Part shown: piece by piece, positions 5,263 through 13,191 of the stretch
Layout: each line of letters opens with the position of its first letter
How positions within the stretch are numbered: the stretch's first letter is position 1
From: Candidatus Woesearchaeota archaeon
Lineage (GTDB): Archaea; Nanobdellota; Nanobdellia; Woesearchaeales; JAUUYB01
Assembly: GCA_030590605.1 (NCBI GenBank)
Contig: JAUUYB010000015.1
Coordinates: 1-14,459 of the forward strand
Direction of reading: 5' to 3'
Length of the DNA stretch: 14,459 bases
Translations under genes and position numbers: made by a program
Notes under the pieces: model-generated
Told to the model about the DNA's origin: nothing
The model's database searches: none
What the model saw: only the letters and a program-made list of their open reading frames with translations

Positions 5263-5410
5263 AAAAAAGAGCGCGAAGCGTAAGCTCCCCCATCACAGAC
5301 GCAGGTCGAGCCGAGGGCTGGCTCCTCCGGAGTGGCTCGTAGGGCATTTGCGTAGCAAATGACCGTCTGCCGTCTGTAGTGAGGGGGGAGCTGGAGCGTC
5401 TAAAATAGAA
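5263..5410. ncRNA. GC-rich structured intergenic element; candidate RNA gene or palindromic repeat
   Basis: Between rnpB and secG a region clearly richer in G+C than its surroundings folds into a closed multi-branch structure. The arms AGCTCCCCC (5283-5291) and GGGGGAGCT (5384-5392) pair and continue as TCA/TGA and CAGACG/CGTCTG (5296-5301 with 5371-5376), broken by one mismatch and a three-base bulge. Inside are CGAGCC/GGCTCG (5307-5312 with 5335-5340) and the perfect hairpin CATTTGC-GTA-GCAAATG (5345-5361). On the minus strand a T6 run (5268-5263) follows the structure, and GTTATATCC near 5431-5440 could be a TATA box with a start near 5409, so a minus-strand RNA of about 145 bases is plausible. 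No protein is credible. It matches no RNA that I know; SRP and 5S RNA were considered and not supported. Confidence 0.45.
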
Positions 5411-5439
5411 TAATGAAAGAAACATTACTGGATATAACT

Positions 5440-5446
5440 AAAAAAA
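5440..5446 (-). terminator. T7 run downstream of RNase P RNA
   Basis: The minus strand carries seven consecutive T residues about 11 bases after the P1 helix of rnpB ends, following CCTTTTCCTTA. This is a typical archaeal oligo-T termination signal. Confidence 0.55.
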
Positions 5447-5456
5447 TAAGGAAAAG

Positions 5457-5777
5457 GTGTAGGAGAAGAATAAGCCGCCTTCTGTCAGACCCCTGTTTAT
5501 GGATGCATTCGCATCCGGACGGTCTGTCTTAGCATTTAACTAAGCGTTCAAAGACTTGCACTAGCCTAGGGCTGGTCGTTCCATCGCTCCCCTTGAAGAC
5601 GTCAGAGGGTTAACTCTTCTCCGTCACCGGAGAATTCGCACTCATCATTCCATTGTCCAAGGGACGTGTCGTTTCTTATCCGTTGCCGCGCGTTTCCGCA
5701 CCTTCCTGGTGGAAGTGGCCTTTCATAGTGGGCGGACTTTCCTCACCTTACGGCGACGCTAAGTACTTCTCCTACAA
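5457..5777 (-). ncRNA. rnpB: RNase P RNA (archaeal)
   Basis: The minus strand holds the universal core elements of RNase P RNA. CR-I reads GAGGAAAGTCC (5744-5734), and CR-V includes ACAGAAGGCGGCTTA near the 3' end (about 5484-5470); together these form the P4 catalytic helix. P1 is a perfect ten-pair stem: GTAGGAGAAG (5775-5766) with CTTCTCCTAC (5468-5459). The length, about 320 bases, is normal for the archaeal type. The RNA cleaves 5' leaders from pre-tRNAs together with archaeal Pop5, Rpp30, Rpp21 and Rpp29 proteins, none of which is encoded in the window. A TATA box at 5798-5805 places the start at about 5777, exactly at P1. Confidence 0.93.
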
Positions 5778-5797
5778 TCCTTAAGAAGCAGAGTTCA

Positions 5798-5805
5798 TTT
5801 ATAAA
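5798..5805 (-). promoter_or_regulatory. TATA box of rnpB
   Basis: TTTATAAA is centred near 5802, about 25 bases before the first base of the P1 helix. It overlaps the final codons of the methyltransferase-like gene upstream. Confidence 0.65.
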
Positions 5806-6881
5806 GCTTTTTGAAATATATGCACAGGAAGCGCTGTCTTCCCCTGATGTATCACTCGCGATTCAACAATCTTGAATCCATGCTTCTCAGCAGCAGCCTC
5901 AAGTTCAGGCGCATCACAGACGATGACCGCTCTTCCTTTTAGGAAACGGCCGAACTGCTGAAACAACGAATTTAATTGTAGGACATGATCCCTAGCCACG
6001 AATGTCGCTACCGCATCCACTTCAGTAAATTTTAGGTCAAGCCAGTCAGTGTCCACTCTGGAGAAAGAAATTGCTTTGTTCACTCCTGCAATCTTGGCAT
6101 TCTTCTTAGATGAATTGAGGAAATTTTGGGTCAGATCAAGCGCCCACACTTTCCCTGCATGAGTCTTTGGTTCATCTAGGCTGTCAAGGAATTCTTCTGT
6201 GTCAAAGCCCAGATCATATTTCAGGAAACAGAATTTATCTTTAGAATAATGATGTGGGGATTTACCTGTAAGCCACATCCCCGCTTCTATAGGTATGCCG
6301 CCGGATCCTGAGAATGGATCCATGAAGACTCCTTCATTTTTCATATCTGCTAGACGGAAAAGCGCATAAGAGATGTCCCCTTTTAGCGAACGCTGGACAC
6401 TGAATATGTTATATTCTCGTTTACCCATGTCAAATCCGGAAAAATCGACGCCGACATATACCTTATCTTCAGTTACATGGGCAAAGAACATGACATCTGG
6501 ATCTTCAAGGTCCACTTCCGATCCGCTCTTGTCTTTGATAGCCCCTCCGACTGCTCTTTCTATCTCTTGTGAAGAAAATTGTACATTTTCGGTCTTCGAA
6601 CATCTGAGACAGAATGTTTTACCTAAAATCCATTCTCCTGGATCGACCTCTTTTCCTGCCGCCTCCATGCTGTCGATATCTGTATATGATATCTCTCCAA
6701 GAAGAAGGACTACTCTCCTTAAGCTTTGGGCTGTGTAAGAAAGTTTGCAGATATCTTTGGTTTCGGAAACTTCGAAGATTATGGCGCTATCGATGATTGA
6801 CGCTTCTGTCTTGAGCAGTTCGCTGACTTCTGTCGCAGCGACATCCTCAATCCCCTGATGGGTCACTCCCAGGCATCTCAT
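5799..6881 (-). CDS. THUMP-domain RNA methyltransferase-like protein lacking the usual motif IV
   Basis: The 360-residue product looks like the COG0116/Trm14/RlmL group, which methylates guanine N2 in tRNA or rRNA. An N-terminal ferredoxin-like and THUMP region (about 1-155) contains [22 protein letters not shown]. It is followed by [11 protein letters not shown] and the SAM-binding motif [14 protein letters not shown] (188-200). The segment [23 protein letters not shown] holds the acidic motif II position. Where active members have (D/N)PPY/F, this protein reads [16 protein letters not shown] (about 288-303), with no proline pair. It may therefore be a catalytically dead or functionally changed member. 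The start at 6881 was preferred to the ATG two codons upstream (6887) for its spacing from GAGG; either overlaps gyrA by 35-41 bases. The target is unknown. Confidence 0.85.
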   Translation of the reverse strand: MRCLGVTHQGIEDVAATEVSELLKTEASIIDSAIIFEVSETKDICKLSYTAQSLRRVVLLLGEISYTDIDSMEAAGKEVDPGEWILGKTFCLRCSKTENVQFSSQEIERAVGGAIKDKSGSEVDLEDPDVMFFAHVTEDKVYVGVDFSGFDMGKREYNIFSVQRSLKGDISYALFRLADMKNEGVFMDPFSGSGGIPIEAGMWLTGKSPHHYSKDKFCFLKYDLGFDTEEFLDSLDEPKTHAGKVWALDLTQNFLNSSKKNAKIAGVNKAISFSRVDTDWLDLKFTEVDAVATFVARDHVLQLNSLFQQFGRFLKGRAVIVCDAPELEAAAEKHGFKIVESRVIHQGKTALPVHIFQKAL

Positions 6882-9459
6882 CTTCATTATCCTCGTTGAT
6901 TATCTTTGCGCTGGCGACTACCCTGTCGCCATCTTTAAGTTTCATCACCCTGACTCCCTGAGTGTTCCTTCCGATGATTGAGATATCTGAAGAAGATATC
7001 CTTATGGCGATACCGGATTGGCTGATGAGCACAAGGCTCTCATTACCTTCTGTCGACCTGATGCCGACCACTTTTCCGTTCCTGTCGCTGCAGATGATGT
7101 TGATGACTCCGCTGCCGCCACGATTGATAAGACGATAATCTGATATCGGCGATCGTTTACCATATCCGTTCTCCGTAAGGGTAAGAAGCGCATGTTTGTC
7201 ATCTGCGATTACCATCCCGATGACTTTATCATCTTTCTTGAGACGGATTCCTCGTACTCCCATCCCTGTCCTTCCTATCGGTCGGATGTCAGTTTCTCTG
7301 AACTTGATGGCTTTACCGTTCCGCGTAGCTATGATGATATTATCCTTTTCTGTCGTAAGCTTGGCTTCGATAAGCGCATCGCCGTCTTGTAGGTTGATTG
7401 CTCTTATCCCTCCTTTCCTGGGTCTTGAGAATAGGTCAAGTTTGCATTTTTTGATGACTCCTTTCTGTGTCGTCATCATCAGGTTTCCTTCAGCAAAATC
7501 CTTGACTGATACGAATGCAGTTACTTTTTCATCAGGTTCAAGACCGATGAGATTTACGATTGCAGTCCCCCTTGCGGTCCGTGAGGCTTCTGGTATCTTA
7601 TACACCTTAAGCCAATGGACTTGCCCTCGATCCGTGAAGAACATTAGATAATCATGGGTGTTGGCTATGAATAGATCCTCGACAAAATCTTCCTCTTTGC
7701 TTGCTTGCGCCCGGACCCCTTTTCCTCCTCTCCTCTGCTCCTTATAGGTATCGAGGGCAAGCCGTTTGATGTAACCGAGATGGGTGATCGTAAGTATCAT
7801 ATCTTCCTTATCGATGAGGTCTTCCATGTCTATATCATAATCTTCATCCCCTCCTTCGAGGATGTCTGTCCGTCTCTTATCACCATAGGCCTCTTTCATG
7901 CTTTCTGTCTCTTCTATGATGATATCATATATTCGCTCGTCAGAAGCGAGTATGGACTCGAGATCATCAATAAGTTCAAGAAGCTGTTTGTGTTCGTCCT
8001 TGATTTTTTTCTGTTCAAGAGAAGCGAGTTTCTGCAACCGCATCTCGAGTATGGCTTTAGCTTGGACCTCCGTTAGGTCATAATCTTCCATGAGGGTTTC
8101 TTGTGCCTCTTTCGCATCAGCAGATGCCCTGATTTTTTTGATGACTGCATCTATGTGATCGAGTGCAGTGATTAATCCCTCAAGGATATGCGCCCGTTCT
8201 TTCGCTTTCTTGAGGTCGAATTGTGTCCTTTTTTGGACGACTTCGAATCTGTGCTCGATGAAATGAGTGATGATCTCTTTCAAGGTCATGACAACCGGCC
8301 TTCCGTCTGTAAGTGCGAGAAGTATTATACCGAATGTGTCCTGGAGCCGGGTGTGCTTATAGAGTTGATTTAGCACTATTTCCGAATTCGCTCCGGTCTT
8401 TAGCTCGATGACTATACGCATCCCTTCCCTGTCCGATTCATCACGCAGGTCTGAGATGCCATCCATCTTCTTGTCTCTGACAAGAGCGGCGATATGTTCG
8501 ATGAGAAGCGATTTATTTACTTGATAAGGGATTTCAGTGATAATTATCCTTTGCCTGTTGTTCTTGAAGTCCTCTACATGGGATTTTGAACGTACGACAC
8601 ATCTTCCTTTTCCGGTTAGATAAGCAGATTCTATCCCTCTCCTTCCTTGGATGATTCCTCCGGTAGGAAAGTCAGGGCCTTTGACTATGCCAAGCAGCTC
8701 TTTCGGCTCGATCTCCGGGTCCTTGATTACAGAGATGACACCATCACATACTTCTTCCATGTTATGGGGAGGGATATTTGTGGCCATGCCGACAGCGATT
8801 CCTGAACTTCCATTGACTAGTAGATTAGGTATTTTAGAAGGGATTACAAGAGGTTCTGTAAGGCTATTATCGAAGTTCGGGCCGAATGCCACAGTCTCTT
8901 TTTCGATATCCACCAGCAGGTCCTCAGACATCTTCTGAAGCCTTGCTTCAGTATACCTCATAGCTGCTGCACTATCGCCATCTATGCTTCCGAAATTCCC
9001 CTGTCCTTGGATAAGAGGGTATCTGAGCGAGAAATCTTGGACCATCCTGACTAATGCATCATAGACGCTAGAATCCCCATGTGGGTGATATTTACCGAGC
9101 ACTTCCCCTACTATCCTCGCGGATTTCTTGAACGCCTTGGTATGGGTCATGCCCATCTCATTCATGGCATGAAGGATTCTCCGATGGACCGGTTTTAGCC
9201 CATCTCTGACATCTGGAAGAGCTCTTCCGACTATGACTGACATAGAATAATCTAGATAAGACTGCTTCATCTCACGGGAGACATCACGGGAATCGATGTT
9301 ATTATCTTCTTTCTCGTTCGGTTCTTCAGCTTGTTCTGCAGCGGTTTCTTCTGCTGGTTCTATGGTCTTTTCAGAAGAGTCAGAATCAATTTTCTCAGGG
9401 GTTTCAGATACCTCGTCTGAATCTTCTTCTTTCTCTTTCCTGTCTTCTTTCTCGTCCAT
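6847..9459 (-). CDS. gyrA: DNA gyrase subunit A
   Basis: At 870 residues this is a full-length GyrA, the DNA-cutting subunit of gyrase, which introduces negative supercoils with GyrB and ATP. The conserved core starts near residue 66 ([20 protein letters not shown]). The active-site tyrosine is Tyr169 in RYTEAR. The quinolone-resistance region reads [11 protein letters not shown] (125-135), keeping the Ser and Asp at the positions where resistance arises. The GyrA box QRRGGKG (575-581) marks the DNA-wrapping C-terminal beta-pinwheel and separates it from topoisomerase IV subunit A. Unusual is an acidic, disordered N-terminal extension of about 55 residues, and a short acidic C-terminus. gyrB is not in the window. 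In archaea gyrase is generally regarded as acquired from bacteria. Confidence 0.96.
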   Translation of the reverse strand: MDEKEDRKEKEEDSDEVSETPEKIDSDSSEKTIEPAEETAAEQAEEPNEKEDNNIDSRDVSREMKQSYLDYSMSVIVGRALPDVRDGLKPVHRRILHAMNEMGMTHTKAFKKSARIVGEVLGKYHPHGDSSVYDALVRMVQDFSLRYPLIQGQGNFGSIDGDSAAAMRYTEARLQKMSEDLLVDIEKETVAFGPNFDNSLTEPLVIPSKIPNLLVNGSSGIAVGMATNIPPHNMEEVCDGVISVIKDPEIEPKELLGIVKGPDFPTGGIIQGRRGIESAYLTGKGRCVVRSKSHVEDFKNNRQRIIITEIPYQVNKSLLIEHIAALVRDKKMDGISDLRDESDREGMRIVIELKTGANSEIVLNQLYKHTRLQDTFGIILLALTDGRPVVMTLKEIITHFIEHRFEVVQKRTQFDLKKAKERAHILEGLITALDHIDAVIKKIRASADAKEAQETLMEDYDLTEVQAKAILEMRLQKLASLEQKKIKDEHKQLLELIDDLESILASDERIYDIIIEETESMKEAYGDKRRTDILEGGDEDYDIDMEDLIDKEDMILTITHLGYIKRLALDTYKEQRRGGKGVRAQASKEEDFVEDLFIANTHDYLMFFTDRGQVHWLKVYKIPEASRTARGTAIVNLIGLEPDEKVTAFVSVKDFAEGNLMMTTQKGVIKKCKLDLFSRPRKGGIRAINLQDGDALIEAKLTTEKDNIIIATRNGKAIKFRETDIRPIGRTGMGVRGIRLKKDDKVIGMVIADDKHALLTLTENGYGKRSPISDYRLINRGGSGVINIICSDRNGKVVGIRSTEGNESLVLISQSGIAIRISSSDISIIGRNTQGVRVMKLKDGDRVVASAKIINEDNEDEMPGSDPSGD

Positions 9460-9512
9460 TGTTTTTGATTATAAGAAGAGTATTTTCCGTCGTGAAATAG
9501 GATACTATCAGT

Positions 9513-9522
9513 CTTTATAAGC
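9513..9522 (-). promoter_or_regulatory. Candidate TATA box of gyrA
   Basis: The minus strand reads GCTTATAAAG. A start about 26 bases downstream lies near 9492, giving a leader of about 33 bases with no clear Shine-Dalgarno sequence. It sits back-to-back with the plus-strand box at 9541-9548 in the 110-base divergent spacer. Confidence 0.5.
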
Positions 9523-9540
9523 TTTTTGTTAGCCCAAAGC

Positions 9541-9548
9541 TTATATAC
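9541..9548 (+). promoter_or_regulatory. TATA box of the plus-strand unknown gene
   Basis: TTATATAC is centred about 26 bases before the ATG at 9570, so the transcript is probably leaderless. GGAG at 9553-9556 lies 13-16 bases before the ATG, too far to be a convincing ribosome-binding site. Confidence 0.6.
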
Positions 9549-9569
9549 GGGTAGGAGAATATTATACTT

Positions 9570-10109
9570 ATGGTTACTGTGTCAGGAGAAAATATCTTTA
9601 TCACAAAGAAGTTCATCACTGCGACCTACGAAGATGATATTTTCAGGAAAATTTTGGCAGAGATGAAAGTTGCAAACCGTGAGAAAATCCTTGAGATGAT
9701 AGATGTCCGTAAGCGTTACGATCTAGACCTGCTCGAGGACCTGATGGCATCATTTGAGAAAGTAAAAGGACGGGCTGAACTGAAGAAACTCAGCGAATAC
9801 ACTGTGGACAATAAGATAAAATTTTTTGGCTTTGTCCTGAGGTTCTTGACTATAGAAGGTTTGATCAAGAAGGGTCCACCACTATGGAAAAAGGTCTATT
9901 CAGAAGGTTTTATATACATCAAAGAGATGGATGATAACAAGTCGATCTTCCGCGTCAAGGATTTTAAGTTCCAGAACTCCCTTGCTTTCGGGTTTATGTA
10001 TTGGGTAGAAGTATTATTAAGGAAAGTTTCCCGGAAAGAGGTCATTAGCAGTTTCAAGAGGATTACTCCGACAGAGACAGAATTCGAGTTCACGATAATA
10101 GGGTCTTGA
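9570..10109 (+). CDS. Hypothetical protein (possible V4R/HNOB-like fold)
   Basis: This 179-residue protein is the only plus-strand protein gene in the window. I do not recognise it with certainty. It is mixed helix/strand and basic, with a helical first half (FRKILAEMKVANREKILEMIDVRKRYDLDLLEDLMASFEKV is followed by a hydrophobic helix near 85-97). The end, FGFMYWVEVLLRKVSRKEVISSFKRITPTETEFEFTI, resembles the last helix plus two strands of V4R/heme-NO-binding-like domains (G-x-x-x-x-x-L-x-x-L followed by a small-domain strand pair). No heme-ligand histidine or cysteine cluster is visible, so ligand binding is not supported. Promoter and ATG are well placed. Its end overlaps the convergent zinc-ribbon gene by 20 bases. 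Confidence 0.75.
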   Translation: MVTVSGENIFITKKFITATYEDDIFRKILAEMKVANREKILEMIDVRKRYDLDLLEDLMASFEKVKGRAELKKLSEYTVDNKIKFFGFVLRFLTIEGLIKKGPPLWKKVYSEGFIYIKEMDDNKSIFRVKDFKFQNSLAFGFMYWVEVLLRKVSRKEVISSFKRITPTETEFEFTIIGS

Positions 10110-10236
10110 TAATCTTTTGCCTGATGAGAAACGTCTTGCCGCAATAGACGCATCGTTTCTTCTTATTACCTATTTTTCCATCCATGCTTTGGTATTTCAT
10201 GGTATTCCCGCACTTAGGGCACTTAAGAAGCATCAT
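10090..10236 (-). CDS. Small zinc-ribbon protein (48 residues)
   Basis: Translating the minus strand from the ATG at 10236 gives a 48-residue basic protein. It starts MMLLKCPKCGNTMKYQSMDG, continues with a lysine-rich turn, and then has RCVYCGKTFLI. The two CxxCG knuckles (Cys6/Cys9 and Cys29/Cys32) make a complete zinc ribbon of rubredoxin/ribosomal-protein style. The start overlaps the scpB stop in an ATGA arrangement, the usual sign of a co-translated downstream gene. The end overlaps the convergent gene by 20 bases. It is short, but two correctly spaced knuckles plus the overlap make a chance frame unlikely. Its role is unknown; nucleic-acid binding or protein contact with ScpB are possible. 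Confidence 0.8.
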   Translation of the reverse strand: MMLLKCPKCGNTMKYQSMDGKIGNKKKRCVYCGKTFLIRQKIIKTLLS

Positions 10237-11525
10237 CGTGGATTGAAATTCTTGTTCATCTTGCCAGTCAATTCGTCTTTTGATTTCTCTACATCATCAT
10301 AGATGTTATCAAGACGCTTATTTGATTCTTCATCCCGGTCACTTAAGGAATCGTCGTTCAGATCAGGATTTGAGAATATATCCTTTCCTTTGGGTTTTTC
10401 TTCAGCTGTAGGAGGCTGCTTTTCAGTTTCAGAGGTCTCCAAATCTTCCTCCGGCTCGCCCTTTTCCTCATCAACAATCTTGACTGCAGGTTCTTCTTCC
10501 TTCTCTTCTTCAGTATCGAAGAAGGGATCGATGTTGTCTCCATCCTCCCCCTGTTCTTCTTCAAGGAGATTATCCTTTGGATCATCTTCGGACTTTTCAT
10601 CTGTTTTTTCCTCAGTTTCTTCATCGAGGTCTTCATCAGGATTCTCATCTTCATCAGATTCAGTATCAACATCTTCCTCAGAACTATCGCCTGCTCCCTC
10701 ATCAGTATCTTCTGAATCAGGCACTTCTTCAGCATCATCACCTGCTTCAGTATCATCTATCTGGTTTAGTTCAGTTAATGCTTGATCTAGTTTTCGCCTG
10801 TCTAGTTTCGATGCCTTTGCCCTGGGGATATCAACTTCCAGGGCCTCATCAGCGACTTTCTCTGGATTGACTCCGACTTTATCAGCCACTTCATCATAGA
10901 TCTCAAGTGGACCGATCATCTCTTTTTCTTTCTCTATCTGGTCCTGTGCGTCTGTTGTCTTCTGATCCATCTCTTTTTGACGTTCATCGTTCTCTTTTTC
11001 CTGTTTTTCGATGGATTTCTCGACAGCGTCGAATCGAGCGAACACATCTCTGACTTTCTCTTCAGGGATGTCAAAATAATCAAAGAATTTTTGTGTTAGT
11101 TTGATTTTCTTCGTCCTGCCGAACCGTTCACGGGCAATATATCCAAGATCTTCAAGTTCATGCAGATGATCATATGCTTTGCTGGTCCTGATCTTGATGA
11201 CATCAGACTGGAGGATTGGATACTTGAATGCTATGACTGCAAGAGTCTCCATGACACTCTTAGGAAGTTCTGTCTGTGAAATCACCTTACTTACGAGATC
11301 TACATATTTCTGCTTGACAGTAAGCTTCCACTGCCCCTCTTCCTCGATGAGGATGAGTGAACTCTGTACATTGTCTTCATATCTCTTCTTAAGGTCGTTG
11401 AGCGCCTTTTTGACTTCCTTCTCTGGATATCCGGTAATAGGTACTAATTCCTCTAGGGACATCCATCTGCCTGAAGAAAAAAGGACAGATTCGACTTCTG
11501 AGATATTACCCTCTTTTTTTGTCAT
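10233..11525 (-). CDS. scpB: Segregation and condensation protein B (ScpB) with a long acidic tail
   Basis: Residues 1 to about 155 are ScpB: two winged-helix domains, the first from NISEVESVLFSSGRWMSLEEL, the second from VMETLAVIAFKYPILQSDVIKIR to LGYIARERFGRTKKIKLTQKFFDYF. ScpB dimers bind the kleisin ScpA in the SMC complex that organises and separates chromosomes. The family is usually about 180-200 residues, but here there are 430. The rest is a coiled, charged linker and an extreme D/E/S/T-rich, surely disordered tail (about 240-420). The start at 11525 was chosen because it gives the typical N-terminus; an upstream in-frame ATG at 11555 would lengthen the overlap with the preceding gene from 20 to 50 bases. 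An ATGA junction links it to the zinc-ribbon gene. Confidence 0.92.
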   Translation of the reverse strand: MTKKEGNISEVESVLFSSGRWMSLEELVPITGYPEKEVKKALNDLKKRYEDNVQSSLILIEEEGQWKLTVKQKYVDLVSKVISQTELPKSVMETLAVIAFKYPILQSDVIKIRTSKAYDHLHELEDLGYIARERFGRTKKIKLTQKFFDYFDIPEEKVRDVFARFDAVEKSIEKQEKENDERQKEMDQKTTDAQDQIEKEKEMIGPLEIYDEVADKVGVNPEKVADEALEVDIPRAKASKLDRRKLDQALTELNQIDDTEAGDDAEEVPDSEDTDEGAGDSSEEDVDTESDEDENPDEDLDEETEEKTDEKSEDDPKDNLLEEEQGEDGDNIDPFFDTEEEKEEEPAVKIVDEEKGEPEEDLETSETEKQPPTAEEKPKGKDIFSNPDLNDDSLSDRDEESNKRLDNIYDDVEKSKDELTGKMNKNFNPR

Positions 11526-12120
11526 CTTTGAGATTATACCAGCGGTCATCTTCAAGGACTATCAGTCCCTTATCGACCATATCATCTAAGAACGGCTTTA
11601 TGACTTCTTCTTTCACTCCTGCTTCCCCCGCTATCTGTTCAGCAGATTTACCATTCTTTTTGACTGAAAGCACTATTAGGTTCGTGAGGATTGCTTTAGC
11701 ATTAGTATCTAAAGTTTTATTCTTAACTCTAAGCTGTTTCACGACAAGATCCACCTCATGGAGTTTCGCCTGCAAATCGTTCAGGAGATTCGAGAAATCT
11801 CTCGCCTTGAGCGTAAAATCATCCGGATTGAGGATCTCGACGCTTGAAGGCATCGCATCCAGACAGAACGCAAAAAGTTTCTCTAACCCTTTGATCCAAA
11901 TCTCAAGTTCTGCATATATAACAAACACTTTTCCTTTCTCGACAGGCTCAGCGATGAATTCTTTGACGAACTCAAGATCATCATCTTCTTTGAGCTTCGC
12001 GACATAGGTTTCCATTGTCTGCTTGACATGATCCTTAGGTATGCCTATTATCTCAAGGACAAATCTTCCAAGGAATTTTCCTTCTGCAAGTTTTTCATCT
12101 GTAAGGTCGTCTCTTGCCAT
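11506..12120 (-). CDS. Conserved-looking hypothetical protein with C-terminal winged helix, upstream of scpB
   Basis: The 204-residue protein has two visible parts. Residues about 15-100 form a mixed alpha/beta region (KFLGRFVLEIIGIPKDHVKQTM, IYAELEIWIKGLEKLFAFCLDAMPSSVEIL), with a long helical stretch up to about 140 (NDLQAKLHEVDLVVKQL). The C-terminus (about 143-200) looks like a winged helix: AKAILTNLIVLSVKKNGKSAEQIA, a recognition-helix segment, and VDKGLIVLEDDRWYNL as the wing. I do not recognise the family, and it is not a typical ScpA. Its place immediately before scpB, with a 20-base overlap, is where ScpA is often found, so a role with ScpB is possible. A TATA box lies about 27 bases before the ATG, implying a leaderless message. 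Confidence 0.8.
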   Translation of the reverse strand: MARDDLTDEKLAEGKFLGRFVLEIIGIPKDHVKQTMETYVAKLKEDDDLEFVKEFIAEPVEKGKVFVIYAELEIWIKGLEKLFAFCLDAMPSSVEILNPDDFTLKARDFSNLLNDLQAKLHEVDLVVKQLRVKNKTLDTNAKAILTNLIVLSVKKNGKSAEQIAGEAGVKEEVIKPFLDDMVDKGLIVLEDDRWYNLKDDKKRG

Positions 12121-12143
12121 GTTAATCCAAAAGGATGAGACTG

Positions 12144-12151
12144 TTTATATA
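12144..12151 (-). promoter_or_regulatory. TATA box of the winged-helix/scpB/zinc-ribbon operon
   Basis: The minus strand reads TATATAAA, centred about 27 bases before the ATG at 12120. This fits a leaderless transcript and marks the start of this three-gene operon. Confidence 0.65.
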
Positions 12152-12189
12152 GATTTCGGAAGTTTAGACTCAATAAAAAATGCATCGAA

Positions 12190-13191
12190 TCAGGATTGAA
12201 ACACACCATAGATTTCCTGCCCACAACTGCATGCTCCTTCCTTCAGATGCGTCTCTCCAACTTTGAATCCTTTCCTTATGATAATCAGCTTATTGCATGA
12301 AGGACAATAAGTATTCCCCCCTTCCTTAGACTTGATATTTCCCGCATAGACATATCGAAGCCCGCTTCCAAGAGCGATCTCACGGGCTTGCTTTATCAGA
12401 GTTGAAGAAGTGGGTGAGATATTGAGTAATTTATGTGATGGATGAAAAGCTGAGAGGTGTAACGGGATAGAACGTCCCACATTCGTTGCGATCCAACCTG
12501 CCATCTCCTTGATCATATCCATATCATCGTTCTTTGTCGGAATCAAAAGATTTGTAATCTCCAGATGAACCCCTCCTTCCTTTAGTGATTTTATTGTTTC
12601 AAGCACTGGTTGCAGATGCGCTCCGCAAATATCCTGATAGAACTGATCATCAAAAGATTTCAGATCGATATTCGCAGCGTCGAGAAAAGGGATGAGGTCC
12701 TTAAGCGGTTCCGGGTTCACATAACCATTGGATACTATGACTGTCTTTAGCCCTTTCAAGCTTGCTTCACGGCATACTGCCAGGACGAATTCCATCGATA
12801 TTATGGGCTCATTATATGTGAACGATATAGATGTACATGACTTTTTTAATGCAGCATCCACGACATCAGGAGCGCCTACCTGTGGCTCTCCCTGCTGAGG
12901 CGCGGCTGTAGATATCTCCCAGTTCTGGCAATGCTTGCATGTTAGATTACAACCGAGCGTGCCGAAGCTCAGCGTGTGTGAACCTGGGAGGAAATGGTAA
13001 AGCGGTTTCTTTTCTATAGGATCTATCTGGAATGAACTAGGTCGTCCATAGACGAGCGAGTACAAGATCCCATCGACATTCTTCCTCGCCTTGCATAGAC
13101 CAGATGCACCAGGGGGTATGACACAGGAATGGGGACAAAGCATACAGATTACATCTGTTCCTTTTTTGGAATAATATTTCGCTTCCTTCAT
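12190..13191 (-). CDS. amrS: AmmeMemoRadiSam-system radical SAM enzyme (AmrS)
   Basis: The 333-residue protein has the radical SAM cluster GCNLTCKHCQNW, a Cys81-x3-Cys85-x2-Cys88 motif that binds the [4Fe-4S] cluster cleaving S-adenosylmethionine. It is preceded by an N-terminal cysteine set (16, 19, 23, 33; CMLCPHSC, GLCKARKN) typical of the pyruvate-formate-lyase-activase-like AmrS group. Other family motifs are SFTYNEP, VSNGYVN and NIDLKSF. A C-terminal zinc ribbon has Cys296/299 and Cys321/323. AmrS proteins usually work with Memo and AMMECR1 proteins, which are not in the window; their reaction is not established. The ATG at 13191 overlaps the coaE stop by one base (TGATG) and has GAGG seven bases upstream, so it is preferred to the TTG one codon earlier. 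Confidence 0.9.
   Translation of the reverse strand: MKEAKYYSKKGTDVICMLCPHSCVIPPGASGLCKARKNVDGILYSLVYGRPSSFQIDPIEKKPLYHFLPGSHTLSFGTLGCNLTCKHCQNWEISTAAPQQGEPQVGAPDVVDAALKKSCTSISFTYNEPIISMEFVLAVCREASLKGLKTVIVSNGYVNPEPLKDLIPFLDAANIDLKSFDDQFYQDICGAHLQPVLETIKSLKEGGVHLEITNLLIPTKNDDMDMIKEMAGWIATNVGRSIPLHLSAFHPSHKLLNISPTSSTLIKQAREIALGSGLRYVYAGNIKSKEGGNTYCPSCNKLIIIRKGFKVGETHLKEGACSCGQEIYGVFQS

Noticed and set aside
5283..5392. SRP RNA or 5S rRNA
   Set aside because: The conserved SRP helix 8 loop motifs and the 5S helix pattern are absent, and the length is too short for archaeal SRP RNA.
7196..7651. Plus-strand open frame of 151 codons opposite gyrA
   Set aside because: Shadow of the gyrA coding strand, no family features, and gyrA is certain.
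10303..10785. Plus-strand open frame of 160 codons, serine-rich
   Set aside because: It is the antisense of the GAA/GAT-rich acidic ScpB tail; TCN/TTC runs make serine-phenylalanine frames by necessity.
11506..12120. Calling this gene scpA
   Set aside because: Position before scpB is suggestive, but the N-terminal ScpA signature is not visible; only a generic C-terminal winged helix is seen.
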